Source: Sipunculus nudus
Taxonomy: Eukaryota; Annelida; Sipuncula; Golfingiida; Sipunculidae
Direction: 5' to 3'
NCBI GenBank assembly: GCA_026874595.1
Contig: CM049307.1
Span: 97,956,330-98,020,329, forward strand
Length of the DNA stretch: 64,000 nucleotides
The position numbers and the translations under genes are program-made. Below are positions 12,020 through 24,408 of the stretch, piece by piece. Each line of letters begins with the position of its first letter. Position 1 is the stretch's first letter. The notes under the pieces are model-generated. The model was given only the letters and a program-made list of their open reading frames with translations, was not told the origin of the DNA and searched no databases.

Positions 12020-14180
12020 GTTTGTGTCATAGTCAACAGGAATTTTTATAAATAATGTATTTAATTACATGTGATTTATAAGAGAAAAGAGCATATTCAT
12101 TTTGATATCATTTATATGTCAAGTTAAGTGAGATAAGATAATTTCCAGAAGTGCAAATTATAATCTTCATCATTCAGGCGACTTTTCTTGCATTTGAAGA
12201 ATTACCCAGATCTGTTTCCGAAATCCTGAAGCCCGCTTGTAATAAAACGTTTTTGAATGACTTCCAGATGGGTTTGTCTACATTGTGTTGGCCAGGCACG
12301 TGGGATTGAAATTGTGTAGAAAAATAAAGGGATGTTTCCCTTAATGGAAGAACTCTCGATTCTATGCAATAGATATCTAGGTGTATTCCTGGCTTGCTTA
12401 TTATAGTGATGTATAGGGGCTTGTCCAGGGTCGTTTGTTTTCTCTGGGTCCAACATATTAACGAACGTCACTATTCAACCCACGGAGTGTGCCTCGTAAT
12501 AGTAATTCATTAAGCACCCAACAAGTTAATTTTCATCAAATTGATTGGTTTTAAGTGTAATGAGTAGTTATCTTTGAACCGGGTCACGTCAGTTTAGGAG
12601 GAGTCGAAGCGCCTGTCTGCAAACTACCAACTGTGAGGTCCAAGGGTATACATGATCTGTTGAATGCTGCTGTCAAGCCAGACCTCCCAGATCACTGCTT
12701 AGACATCAAGTGCTGCTGAGCTTGCTGCTATTACAGTTCATGTCTGGTGTTACCAGCCCTACAGCTGCTGGCCTCGGTCAAATCAAATCCTGCCAGTCTG
12801 AGCCTTTCTTCATCTGTGCCCAGGTTAATGTATATGTTTTTTAATCGATTTGTCTTGACGCTTTGTATTCTTCAGGTTGTTATTCTTTACAATCACAAGG
12901 TAATATAAACCTTTGTCTAGAGAAATTGATAATCTAAAACATCCATATATCTTGCAATTAATAATTAAAATACTGTATATATTCTATGCCCATGCCAACA
13001 CATTAAAAAAATCAGCACAGATGTTATAGATGCAATGATAATGTTAATGTAGACAACGCTGGTTTCATATAAATTTGGTTCAAACATATTTAAGCGTAAA
13101 GATATCCTTTGCTAATACAGAACCTTACAGGACATACTAGTTTATGGTTATTGATTCACTGATAGATATTTATAACTGTTAGATATAAATTGAGCCAGAA
13201 ATTATTCCTTTGTGATAGTGAGGTGGAAAATATTAAACATATGTCGGACATGTTTTATGCTATCGAATACGCTGTTCCATATGTTGTAGAGTAGTTTTGA
13301 ATGACAGACTGGAACCATAATTAGAAATAGGTAAAGAGATGCAATTAAAAAATAAGAACAGAAACTAAATAATTTTACGATGGAGAAATAATCTGCAATT
13401 TTGTCGGATTTGTTGAAACAAATATTGAAAGCAAATGAGTAACTAATAAAATTTGTCTCTGAAACTAAGGACCATGTCGTGCATACACCATTAGGTTCTA
13501 CAAACAAATATCTAAAAGGACAGAAACCACATCGCTTTTTAAAACCTGTAGAGTCATGTGGTTATTTCAGGTGTATTTTTGAATTATTCTTTTGTGCATG
13601 CATTTGTATACTGAACTTTTATATGATCATGAAAGTATATATTATATAGGAATTATAGTTATATGTAAAAAAATAGCCATCAGTAGCCTACAGCAAAGAC
13701 GAGAGATTGCTGCAGAAGCTATGGTAACGAAAAACCACACCGATTGCTGTCCGCAAACTTTTGTTTAATTTTGTCCTGATCATATCAGCGTTGTGTCAAA
13801 ACCTGATGCCATAATCAAGCAACTGAATAAAAGCTTTCTTTACTGTGTTAAAACTTTGAACAACCTTCCAATACCTGCGGTTCAAAACATCTTCGATTCG
13901 GAGATCAAAGTACAACAAATTCGCACTGTTAGAGGTTGCTGCAATGATTGCCTGCAGTGGATCACTATATAATTTTAACAAAAGCCAACAGGAGTAGCAC
14001 CTTCTCTTCTTTGAGGTTGAGCTTCGTAACATTGTAATTAGAAGCGTTACATGTTCGTCCAGCGGATTCTTTGGGATGCTTCATGTGGGATTATCATGCA
14101 TTTTGTGTTCGCTGCTCTGCCTGATCTTTTTTTATCGAAATCGAAAGAATTTAAATGGTTTGCAACGAAAGCGAGCACAA
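12020..14180. other. Intron-like sequence with short unassigned open stretches
   Basis: A stretch at about 12610-12720 reads coding-like in one + frame before a stop. A bounded segment at about 12750-12825 ends with FFICAQ. Neither has both a consistent phase and flanking splice sites. A minus-strand open frame at 12202-12471 has no recognised family. Confidence 0.35.
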
Positions 14181-14450
14181 AGAGGAGAACCGCAGCAGGT
14201 AAGGACTTAATATTTTTTCCTTTGTTAGGAGAAAGAAAAGGCAATATGAAATATCAGTTCTTAAAATAATTCGTTGGCATTGTATTCAATGATAACCAAC
14301 TGCAACTCCAGCACCAACTGGTAAGCAAGATACATGTCGTATCAAAGTGTAGTAAAGAACTGTATGATTCATGTTAATTGAAGACGATCGGGTCATTCCC
14401 GTGCGGAGAATTATTCAGCATGTAGCGTACAATCGTTTCAAAACAAAACA
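14181..14450 (+). pseudogene. Relic of a stalk-exon unit; exon front half deleted
   Basis: The sequence around 14181-14300 matches the intron upstream of the 48-bp stalk exons ('GAGAAAG-AAAGGCAAT', 'AAATATCAGTTCTT', 'TTCAATGATA'). At 14301-14320 it runs straight into the exon end 'CAACTCCAGCACCAACTG' and the donor GTAAGC. The acceptor and the first half of the exon are missing, so it cannot be spliced as in its sister copies. Sequence after the donor matches that after the other stalk exons. Confidence 0.7.
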
Positions 14451-14550
14451 CACCTGTTTTTTCCGATTCCAGCTGTTATCTTCGTTAGTTTTAATCTAGC
14501 TTATACAGATAAACATGTATGCTTAAGAAAAAAGATCGAGTTATATGTAA

Positions 14551-14740
14551 CCAGGGTTATTACTGGAGCCATTTATCCGGAAATTTATAATGGACTTGGA
14601 TGGGTAACCTTGCAGGATCGTAGAGTAAAATCTGAATTGGCAATGTTATATAAAATGATCAAAGGAGTTTGCTCCAAACTTCTTGGCACAGTTTGTGACG
14701 AGACCTATCCACAAACGTGAGCACTATCCCCTGCCAAATA
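14551..14740 (+). pseudogene. Non-LTR reverse transcriptase 3' fragment
   Basis: One + frame reads RVITGAIYPEIYNGLGWVT, then LQDRRVKSELAMLYKMIKG, the usual post-catalytic region of CR1/Jockey-type ORF2 proteins. A frameshift follows near 14690. This belongs to the same retroelement family as the fragments in the tandem units further on. Confidence 0.75.
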
Positions 14741-15648
14741 TGATTTAGATTATTTCAGATGTATAACATGTCTCTTCTCGGAATCATTATTCCACATACA
14801 CGCCGTGTCTAGGATAGACAAGACAGTTCATTAATAACTGCAGAACGGTTGCAGAATTAAAAAAAAATAAATGGAATGAAATGGAAATTAAGTCAGCTGT
14901 ATTAAATAGGAGAAGAAATTAAGAATATTAAATGTAATAATAAAAAAATAAAATGCTGTGTATTAACGTAGATTTCATTCACTTGAAGGTCATTGGTAAT
15001 TCGTTGTGTGCCTGTGGCAAGGTTAATAACGAAGCATTAAACATCTTAATTAGTTTTAAAACAAAACAAATTTTATCCGTCACGTTACTTGAGTTAAAAC
15101 GGTCTATCCTGGGTCATACTGATGTTATTTGTGGAACGCAATTAGGTAACCTGTCAACAAGAGCAAAAGAGGAGGACCGGCATGACTTAAGTATTTTCGG
15201 TCTGTATATTATCGGAGCTTATGTATCCATTTTAGACTTGAAATGAAGTAAAATGTTTACTTTCTGATATATTTTAGTATTCTTGATTACTAGTAATTTA
15301 AAGCTTCAATGGAAAGTAGGGAAATATTGCTTCGTAACACTGGTCCTGCCGTCCATTTTCCACGCCAGTTGCTAATAAATTATTAATGGCTGGCACCGCC
15401 AGCGAGCACTTTAAGGGGAGCTCGCAGCTCGTAAGGACTGAATATTCTATTCAGTGGAAGCAGAGGGATGACATTAAAATATCATTTCTATACAAAATTC
15501 TCTTGCATGGTGTTCAATAGGGCTTGGTATCGGTTCACCGCCCCTGGTACAATACGTATTGCGATACAGTTAATTCGATACCGATACGTATTGACGATAC
15601 GCTTCATTTCTTTTTGTATATCATTTCTTTATAAAAGCTCTGTTTCAT

Positions 15649-15651
<3 letters not shown>

Positions 15652-15727
<76 letters not shown>
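15652..15727. repeat. (TA)n microsatellite
   Basis: About 76 bases of TA with one AC interruption, inside the hAT-like element. Confidence 0.95.
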
Positions 15728-15729
<2 letters not shown>

Positions 15730-15937
15730 AAAATTGGTTACGTGAGGGCATTATATTTGCTATATGTGATAATTCTCATGGCTTTAATTTGTAGTTAGTC
15801 AAGCTCCTGTGTGAACAGAATTTCTCCCCAGGCTTTAGCCATTTCTTTTACGTCTGATGTGAAACGTGGGAGTTTCAAGTAATCTATGACTGTCTGCGTA
15901 AATAAAAAAATAAAAAAGTAGAGATAAAATTATATAC

Positions 15938-16060
15938 AGTGAAACCCCTCTGGGGCGGACAGTCACGGGACTGGACAATTTGTCCATTGCAGCGAGGTGT
16001 CCGTCCCAGGTGGGCCCGGGGGTCCGGCTGCGGAAACATGACGGAGACCCAAGTATGGGA
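15938..16060 (+). mobile_element. CAGTGAAACCCC-type transposon terminus, left
   Basis: Starts CAGTGAAACCCCTCTGGGGC after TA and runs through 'GGGACTGGACAATTTGTCC' and 'GTGTCCGTCCC'. It pairs in inverted orientation with a similar terminus ending 'GGGGTTTCACCG|TA' at 17258-17270, which suggests a pogo/Tigger-like element of about 1.3 kb inside the hAT-like one. Confidence 0.5.
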
Positions 16061-16861
16061 CTATCAATCATAAAAAAACGGTATTTTCCCTTTTATATTT
16101 AACCTTAATTATATGTTACATGTAAAAAAATTTAATGCTACCGGTTGTTGTGTTTTATCTTTTTTTTACTTTTTTTAATGAGGTTTTTAAATTAACTGGA
16201 ACATAATCGTCATTACCTTTTATTAAAATAATATTCTTATGTTGATTGACATCAACAGGACTTACTCGTCTCGACATAAACATTTCTGCACTGGGTCTGT
16301 AAAATTTCTCAATTACTCACTCTTTCCGTGATAACAAAAGAATCGCATATGACATAATTTAATTTCCTTCAAATTTTGTAAAAATCTGTTGTGAGCGTAA
16401 GCAAATATGATAAATCAATGCATGATATCATATACGCTTTATAATCGGTAGTTGGGAATGATTTCCGTGATGCAAAGATTACAGGATCGGGGATTGGTTG
16501 ATTTCGCTGAGCCTTCACACAAGGCGATAGGTCAAGACTCGTGATTGTTATCGTCAGGGTGTATAACAGATACATCATTATCCTCGCTCTGGGTCTATGA
16601 TAGAATAATGTGGCCCAAATTCAGAATAAATATGTTGCTTCACTGAAAGCTCGGCACAATAGAAACTTCGTTAATTCCGTCATTTTTCGGAGGGACTGCT
16701 ATTGATAAAATGATACAGAAATGAATGTTCAAGCTGAGAAATAAGGTAACTTGAGTAAAACTAACTCCAGTCTTAGAGTCATGGCAGTATGCCTTAATCA
16801 CGAGAACATTTATGTGATATAAGGGGTACCAGAAGCAGACCATATTTGCAATTTCAAAGTA

Positions 16862-17272
16862 TTTTGCCGACTTCGATCGGGGCGGCCGCTTGGATGTCCG
16901 TTAGCCGGGGGGATTTTTGCCAACGGGCAAATTGCCGTTGTCCTGAAAAGCGGGGGTGTCCGCCCTAAAGGCCTGGCCACACCGAACGCTGCGCTGCGCT
17001 GCAGAAAATGTTGAGTACATGCAAATATACTGGGGTGTCTACACCAAACGCCGTCCTGTGCAGCCCTGCAAAACAAAGCTGAAAAAAAGTTCAACTTTCT
17101 CCGTTTTGCTACGCCGCAATAATGCTCAGCCGTTTATTTGCAGCTCTTTGCAGCGCAGCGTTCGATGTGGCCAGGCCTTAATGTGGTTCTTAAAGTAGTA
17201 ATAACGCTCCGTCGGCCCCAAAAGTGTCCGTTAGGCGGGGTTCCGCCTGCAACCCGGGGTTTCACCGTATCA
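16862..17272 (-). mobile_element. CAGTGAAACCCC-type transposon, right part, split by a MITE
   Basis: GC-rich sequence with 'TGTCCGTTAG' and 'GTGTCCGCCC' on the left, then after the MITE 'GTGTCCGTTAGGCGGGG' and the terminus 'CCCGGGGTTTCACCG' beside TA. It is the inverted counterpart of 15938-16060. Confidence 0.45.
16969..17178. mobile_element. 210-bp Harbinger-like MITE
   Basis: Terminal inverted repeats of 29 bp differ at one position. The left copy starts AGGCCTGGCCACACCGAACG (16969-16997) and its inverse lies at 17150-17178. The element is flanked by TAA at 16966-16968 and 17179-17181. A 3-bp TWA target duplication with GC-rich inverted termini fits PIF/Harbinger. It is non-coding and sits inside the older transposon, so it is the youngest layer here. 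Confidence 0.8.
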
Positions 17273-17720
17273 TTAAAGTAAATAAGTGTGACACACACAC
17301 ACATATGTAGGATATAGACGTGAATGTACCTTGTTCCTAGTAGCAATATGTGATGTGAATATCGATTTCATTAATAAAGAGGAAAGTCAGGATCATTTTC
17401 CTATTATCGCTTACATCCATCTGCTTGTCATGGAAGTACTCACGTACATGCGTATAAACATTTCTTATCAAGTCTTAAAAGCCAAAGCAACAAATATACA
17501 GTGCATTTAGCTTTTTAAATCGTCAAGGTTATATTTAAACTTAGAGTCATATCCCTATTCGTCAGCAATAAATATTTTACATCGATACTACCGATACAGC
17601 ATGCAACACATTTCGGTTATCGTATCGACGTCGTGTATCGATTCGTATCGATATATCGATATATTGATACAGCCCTAGTGTTCAATGAAACATTATGTCA
17701 TTATGTATATTATTTTTCAG

Positions 17721-17780
17721 AAGCCCAAACGACCACACCGCCCACCACTGAGGCTCCAACCACAATTCTAGCATCAACTG
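17721..17780 (+). CDS. 60-bp Thr/Pro-rich stalk exon
   Basis: The acceptor TATTATTTTTCAG and the donor ACTG|GTAAAT bound 60 bases. In the gene's phase it reads AQTTTPPTTEAPTTILAST plus a final G of a split Gly codon. Such Thr/Pro-rich segments usually carry dense O-glycans and act as extended stalks. The next copies are at 19989, 24002, 25938, 27876 and 30676. This is the most divergent intact copy. It has both splice sites and is probably functional. The hAT-like element lies just 36 bases upstream. Confidence 0.7.
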
Positions 17781-18299
17781 GTAAATAAGATACCTGTCGT
17801 ATTAAGCTCTAATGAAGCACTCTCTGAGTCATGTCAATTGAAGACGGTCGGGTCTTCCCTGTGTGGAGAAATATTTAGCATGTGGTGTATAATCGTTCCA
17901 AAACTAAAACACTTCTGCTTCATTCGGATTAATTGTTTGAAACGTTCAATCCTGATTCATACAGACTTCATGTAGATAAAATATTTATTTAGCGAACGAA
18001 CAAGGAAGGACATGCATGTTATGATGGTTCACGGCCTGTTAATTCGTACATATGTGCACTTGAAATAGAAAAGATAGGTTCCTGCTTTGATAAGCACAGG
18101 GAGGGAACAAAGAAATTCAAGATATGAATATTTTTGGTATATTCAACTTAAAATTTCAGTGAAATGTGCTTTTTATTTTCTCATTTAGCTAAAGCTGTTT
18201 GTCGAAATACTAAACAGAACCAAAAAAGGGCTGTTAAGCATATGCAGGGTAGCTGAAGCTTGTCGGGACCGAATATTCTGTTCTCAGTTACGACAGAAT

Positions 18300-19140
18300 G
18301 TTATAAAATTTCAATGTGGATTTAAACAAAAAGACTCCACAGTGAATAAACTAGTAAACATTTATCATCTGTTCTGTGAGGCAATAGAAAAAAAGGATAA
18401 ACGTGAATGTTTTGGGCCATTTCAAATGCTTTACAAGGGAAGATGATATAAAACGCTCTTATATAAGCTATAGCGGATTGGTATAAATGACACCTTTCTT
18501 TTATGGTTCAAAGATTGCCTATAAAATAGGCAACTAAGAGTCGTTATCGGGGATGGGTGTTCTGACTGGTATATTAATGGCGGGAGTGCCATAGGGATCA
18601 GTCTCTGGACCCATTTTATTGTTGAAATATATACACGGAATAGGTGATATTGTGTCACGTAATACAACACTGTTCTTTGACGATAAAACACTCTTTGTTT
18701 ACTTGTCCATTTCTATAGCAGAGTTAAGAGTGATTTTCGTTCAATGACGGCAGGGGCAAATCACTTGCTGGTGATATTGAATCCGGCAAAAACTAAAGCT
18801 ATTTTTAAATTTGCATAACCGCGACCATTTAAATCAAGCATTGACCTCCGCTTGTTTCAATCTGCCTTATACAAATAAACCTAATTATTCAAGTATAAAC
18901 TTTTGGCAGGATTTATCATGGTCTTCCCACATTTCTCGACTATGCAAGAAAGCTTGAAAAAGAATTGATGTATTGAAGAAATTTAAGTACCAAACTGATA
19001 AGCTAACATTAGAAATAATAAATAAATCCTCTGTATTGCGTGTATAAGAATATGAAAGTATCATGTGGACTAATACAAGACAGAAATATTCAAAATAAAT
19101 TGGACAAAAGACAGTTTATGCCTGTCGCTTGGTAATAAAG
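18300..19140 (+). pseudogene. Decayed non-LTR reverse transcriptase, long copy
   Basis: Frame-broken remnants in order: a 'kSYISYSGLV-TPFFYGSK' block, 'GVP-GSVSGPILL-KYIHGIGDI' (the GVPQGS-LGP-LF box), 'TTLFFDDKTLFVY' (corresponding to LFADDT) and 'NPAKTKAI'-like sequence near 18790. The same family is present in shorter form in every stalk-exon unit, so it was part of the ancestral unit before the duplications. Confidence 0.7.
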
Positions 19141-19988
19141 AAACCTTGCTTTTTGAAAATGTTGGTCACTGACCCATATTTTGCGTGTCATGCGCGTTTT
19201 TGTGTTGTATAAACACTTAGAAAATCTAGAAAGACTTATGTTGCTATTCTAGGTTGCAAAATCAAACAATTTGCACTCAAAACTAAAACTTAAAATTAAA
19301 CATGAACTGCATGTAACTATACAAAATTGAAGAAGATCGGCCCAGCCAGTTCTCAAAAACTGTTGCGGACACATTAAAATAAATAATTTGTTATGTATGA
19401 AATGTATACTTTAGGTATGTAAGGATAGCAAGGATCGTTTGAAATTCAGCAGGCTTATTGATTATGTATAGCCCTTCAAGCCATGGAAGACTGTAGCGCA
19501 ACTACATATTCTCTATTCTCACGCATTGCTTTTTCTGTACTCCGAAATTAAGGCTGGCCAGTTTGTTATTGGAGCATAAATCGGAAAAGCTTGAGCTAGA
19601 TTTTTTTAAAAGAAATATCCTGGTTTTGTACTTGCTGAATCTCTGTGCTTAATATAATTTAGGCCCTATATATATTTTGCAAGTTATGCGTGATCTTGTA
19701 TTTTTAGCTCTTTATAATTTATTTATTACATATTATTCGAGTCAGCTGAACATCATGACCAATGGGTCACTTGTTGTTTCGTACGATTATATTTTATTTA
19801 CCTGAATTATCAATAATTTTAACATTTGCCAACAAGAGTACCCCTATTATCCTTTCTTGATGAGTTTAGTAGCATAATATTCTATTATGCCGAAAGGTAA
19901 AATCAAAGGAAATTTGAATGTAATGTATATAAATACTGATTGGCATTTTGTTCAAGAAAACATGATTTCATGTTTATTATTATTTTAT

Positions 19989-20048
19989 TTGCCCGAACGA
20001 CCACACCGCCCACCACAATGGCTGCAACCTCAACCCCAGCATCAACTG
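19989..20048 (+). pseudogene. 60-bp stalk exon copy with destroyed splice acceptor
   Basis: The exon body is open (ARTTTPPTTMAATSTPAST) and the donor GTAAAT is intact. The acceptor dinucleotide at 19987-19988 is AT where its sister copies have AG, within an otherwise matching pyrimidine tract. One G-to-T change explains it. The exon should be skipped. As all exons are phase 1, skipping would not break the frame. Confidence 0.7.
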
Positions 20049-20264
20049 GTAAATAAGATACCTGTCGTATTAAGCTCTAATGAAGCACTCTCTGATTCAT
20101 GTCAATTGAAGACGGTCGGGTCTTCCCTGTGTGGAGAAATATTCAGCATGTAGTGTACAATCCTTTCAAAACAAAACACATTTGGTTATTTTCGATTCAT
20201 GATGACTTTATGTAAGTAAAGTAATTATTTAACGAACGAAAAGGGAAGGACATGGTTGTAATGG

Positions 20265-22600
20265 TCATTCCCGTTTGTTTACAAGCATTGTCTTTAATTA
20301 AATCATCAAACAAGCTTCTAAATTTCCTGCACTTATCATTATGCTTATTCAGTAATCCTCTTCCATTTGCTATACATCTTTCAATTCTCTCTGTATACTT
20401 CAGTTTGATTTAAAGACCGAAAATAATAAAGATTCCTTCTGCTCTCTTTGTTTGTGAAGTACATATTTGTACAACAATAAAAGGGATAATATTTTCGTTC
20501 ACCGGTAAAATACCATACATAACAATTGAAAGTGATATATTAGGCAGGTCCAATTCATACTCGTGTAGCCATGCCTGAATTTTATACTATAAGTTCTTAC
20601 TCACTATACATTAAAAACAGTTTCTTTCCTGGTAGTTGAAACAATATGAACATTTGTCAGTTTCACACATCTTCCATTTATAAAACTATTCATTAAGAGG
20701 TATGAACTTATTTAAAATTTTGTATTGGAATTCCCTCAGATAGGTATCTAGTGTTACCACATAGATTCCCTTATACACATATTACCATTGAACTTCTGTA
20801 TTATTCTTTTCATTCATGTCATTCAAGCTCTTTTGCGTCGTAGGTACTGTCCACTTATTGCTTATGTAGGTAGAATAAACATGCCTTGACTTCATATTAT
20901 CAAGTGTTTTAAACCAGTTCACGGACAATTATTTTTTTACCACATTTTCATTTGTTATCTTTTTAATTCAATATATAAACTAACATCTTTTGTCACATGC
21001 AAAACCTTTGGAAGCCCAGGTAAACGGGCAACTTCTGCTCTGCCATAAATTGTAAGATTCCTGGTTTTTCAAATTGTTAATATAGTTCTTAGATTATCCT
21101 CAACTCTCTGAAAGTTCTGCTTGAATATAATATCTTTGTTATATGGTTTTCCTATAATATGGCTGTTCTTGTTATATCGATCCACTTCAAATTATATAAA
21201 GTCATGACTTTGTTATTTTTCATAGATCCGTTACAAGTAGCTTCAGATTTTGTTACATATAATTTTAATGAAGAGTAATATCCCAATATCTGCATAACAG
21301 AAAGTGCTTACTTAAATTCATTGTCTAAACTGTCAAATGCAGCTTCTAAAACCGCCACAAACATTATAGGTATATTTTCAACACCAGTTTTATGAAGCTC
21401 ATCCAATGTAATTCTAATAGGATCTCCGATATATCTTCCTTATATAAAGGCATATTGATCAGTTTTTTTTTTCAATTTTGTGTTGTTGTGAGAGAACCAT
21501 AAGTATAATTTTCATTCAAACAGTCCACTAGGCATTTTCCAAGATCACTTAACAGTGCTAAGTAAAACTCTTAAGTCAGCATATCATTTCCAGGTGTTTT
21601 ATTATTTTTCATTTATTTCAAACATGCATGAACCTCATTCAATGTGATAGGTTTTCCACACAGTTCTGACTCATCTAACTTACTATCACACAATGGTAAG
21701 CTCTCAGAATAGCTCTTCAGTTCATGTTCATGATAGCTACTTTTCTTTTGATATTTTCGTATGGAAAATGTCTTTAGGGATTCCATTATATCAGTTTGAT
21801 AAGTAACATCCTGTCACTCATTTCACAGTATACGTATAACAGACCTTTTTCCCTTTTGTTTTTTCAAGGATCCAGAAGATTTTATTCCTCTTTCACCATG
21901 TTCCAGCCGCTGGGCTCTAGATTTAACAATCACACCTTTAGAAATATTATCATAATATTTCTGCAATTTTGTTTCAGATTGCAGTACTTTTCATGATTTT
22001 CAGGGTTACTTGTAGAGTAATTATTTTTTAAACTAAGCCATCCTCTTTTAAAGATATTCACCATATTTTCTGTTTCGCTTTGCTTTATTTAACTGTAAGT
22101 AATAGTATATTTTCTTATCTTAAATTTTATGTTTTCCCCAATTACAGTTTCATTATTAATCATCTGCGACCATTCAGCAATTTTATCTTTTATGTTATTT
22201 ATATGGATATTGTCATTAAGCAGATAATTGTTCATACACCAATTGGATGGTCCTCTCCTTCTAACCTTAATTGTATTTATTTTTAGTAACACAACTGAGT
22301 GGTCAGTATTCACAGCAGGTATAATTTCACAACTTGTAACATATGACTGTAGTTAATTCGATATAAAAAGTAATATAGTCGTCTCTGAAGAAGAGGTGTT
22401 ACCGAACGCCAAGTATATTCCTTAGAGTCATCATTTTAAATACGCCTTATTCATACAAATTCAAAGCAACACTTATACTTAATATTTTCTTAACAGAATT
22501 ATGCTTAATAACCAATCTTCCACCATCGGCATCCTGTTTAGTTAAACGTACATTGAAATCTCCACCCCATCACTCCCGGCTTGCCTATTTGGAGATCTGT
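20265..22600 (-). pseudogene. L1/Tx1-like non-LTR retrotransposon remnant
   Basis: On the minus strand the element enters at an endonuclease block (GGDFNVR near 22560, then 'AVNTDHSVVLLKINT' and 'RRRGPSNWCMNNYLL'). It continues to a linker with 'MKNNKTPGNDMLT'-like sequence near 21600 and fades into frame-broken sequence with cysteine/tryptophan-rich 3' features near 20.3-21.0 kb. These blocks are those of the L1/Tx1 group. Both edges fall inside otherwise matching stalk-unit sequence ('GAAGGACATGG' before, 'GGAGATCTGTGCA' after), so it inserted into an existing unit, antisense to the host gene. Confidence 0.75.
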
Positions 22601-22739
22601 GCATTCAAAATAGGAAAAATAGCCGCTTACATCAGCACAGAGGGAAAAAGGGGGTTTAGTGATTTGAATAATTATTGGTTCGTTCAGTTGATATGATAGT
22701 GTTATGTGCTTTTTTATATTCTAATTTGCTTAACTTTGT

Positions 22740-23600
22740 TTGTTGGAATATACAAAAAAACGAGAGCACATGAAGAGTAGCTGGAGCTGATAGGTACCGA
22801 TTATTCTACTCTGGGTTACGAAAGGGTATATATAAAAAGGATGGCCCGTTTTTGTCCAATATATTGGAATATACGTAAATTTTAGGGATTTCACACTTTC
22901 AATGTCGATTTGTAAACTAGTAAAAATGTTATCATCTGTTTTGTGAGACCTAAAATAAAAGGATAGACGTAAATGTTGTGTGATTGGACATGTCAAAAGC
23001 TTTCGATGGAGTGTGATCTTTAACACTCTTAGCTAAAGCGGACTGGTATAAATGCACCTTATATGACTTATATAAGACAGAAACATTCAAATTAAATTGG
23101 ACAAGACCATGTTTTATGAAACCAGAGTGGTTATTGGGGCACTTGAGAACGCACAACGGTCGCAGAATAAAAAAAAAATGAAACTGAATGAAACGGAAAT
23201 CAAATGAGCACAGTTTAATAGGTAAAGAAAATTAAGAATTTTAAATGAAAATTGAAAATGAAATGCAGTGTTCTAAACGTTTATTTCTTTCACAAGAAAG
23301 TAATGCAAAATCTCTTGTGTTCTTGTGGCATAGCTTAAGAAAAAAAATGAACATCTTAAATAGTTTCAAAACAAAACAAAACTTATTCATTACGTAACTT
23401 CGGTTAAAACTCTCTATCCTGTATCATACGGATGTTATATTTGGAACGAAATAAGATAACTATTCCAAAAAGAGCAAGCGAAGAGTACCTGCAGTTTTCC
23501 ATTTATTTTTGGTCTGCATCTCATCCAAGCTTATTTTGGACTAGAAATGTATTTTTTTTTTCTTTCATCTACCAGGCAAAGTGAATGGAGAACCTTGGTT
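22740..23600 (+). pseudogene. Decayed non-LTR reverse transcriptase in a stalk unit
   Basis: Matches the family at 18.3 kb and 25.1 kb ('ACATGTCAAAAGCTTTCGAT', then the D-rich 'SKAFD' block) but with an internal deletion. From about 23060 it resumes with the 'AAATTGGACAAGA' region and the tail shared by the later units. Confidence 0.6.
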
Positions 23601-24001
23601 GATGACTGATTAAAGAAAAAGTAAGCAATAGAAATGGGGTTTTTTCTTCCTAACAGCGATTTACTTCCACCTCTTCTAAATTTACAACTGGGTCACCTAT
23701 GGTTTTTCAAAATTTTGTCCGTCGTCCACCCCTTTGTCGCTCCGTTAACAAAGCACAAATCGTGATCGTTTGACTCAGAAAATCAGACTTGTGTTACTAT
23801 TCTTGGCTGCAAAAATAAACATTTTGCACTAGGAACTAAAACTTAAACATTAAAAATGAACTGCATATGTAGCATTGTTACCATACAAAATTGAAGAAGA
23901 TCGGCCAAGCCAGTTCTAAAGAACTGTTGCGGACACCATGAAACAAATATACCTATTGTAATGTATGAATTTCATAAACATGATTTCATGTTTAATTTTA
24001 G

Positions 24002-24061
24002 TTGCCCCAACGACCACACCACCTACCACAGTGGCTGCAACCACAACTCCAGCATCAACTG
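24002..24061 (+). CDS. 60-bp Thr/Pro-rich stalk exon, unit 1
   Basis: The acceptor GTTTAATTTTAG and donor ACTG|GTAAAT bound an open phase-1 exon reading APTTTPPTTVAATTTPAST. It consists almost wholly of Thr, Pro, Ala and Val, as expected for an O-glycosylated stalk. Both splice sites are intact, so this copy should be used. The sister exons in units 2-4 differ by one to three codons. Confidence 0.75.
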
Positions 24062-24408
24062 GTAAATAAGATACCTGTCGTATTAAGCTCTAATGAAGCA
24101 CTCTCTGAGTCATGTTAATTGAATATGATCGGGTTTTCACCGTGTGGAGAAATATTTAGTAGTTTTAATGAAATGTAGTGAAAACATGCTTTGGAACACT
24201 TTTGCTTGTCGTAATTTTTCCACACCACTTGCTGGTTAATTATCAACGCAGGCAACGCCAACAATTACTTAAAGGGAACAGCAGTTCGTAAGTACTTAAC
24301 ATTTTTATTGTTCAGAAGGAGAAAGCAAAGGCAATTAAAATATCAGTTCTTTACACAAATCTCTTGAATGGTGTTCAATGATACATGATTTCTTGTATAT
24401 TATTGTCG

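Larger units (their letters stand above)
15518..17677. mobile_element. Non-autonomous hAT-like DNA transposon with 8-bp target duplication
   Basis: The termini are TAGGGCTTGGTATCG and, inverted at the right end, TAGGGCTGTATCA. The element is flanked by GTGTTCAA at 15510-15517 and again at 17678-17685. An 8-bp duplication with short imperfect inverted termini fits the hAT superfamily. Subterminal regions at both ends are rich in GATACG/CGATAC motifs. The uninterrupted site 'GGTGTTCAATGATACATGAT' still exists in the paralogous introns (for example near 24371 and 26310), which proves the insertion. No transposase is present. The interior holds a TA tract, CAGTGAAACCCC-type pieces and a nested MITE. 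Confidence 0.8.

Noticed and set aside
12750-12825. Lectin-like C-terminal exon ending FFICAQ
   Set aside because: The open frame does not fit phase 1 from its acceptor, where a stop is met, and the remaining similarity is only a few residues.
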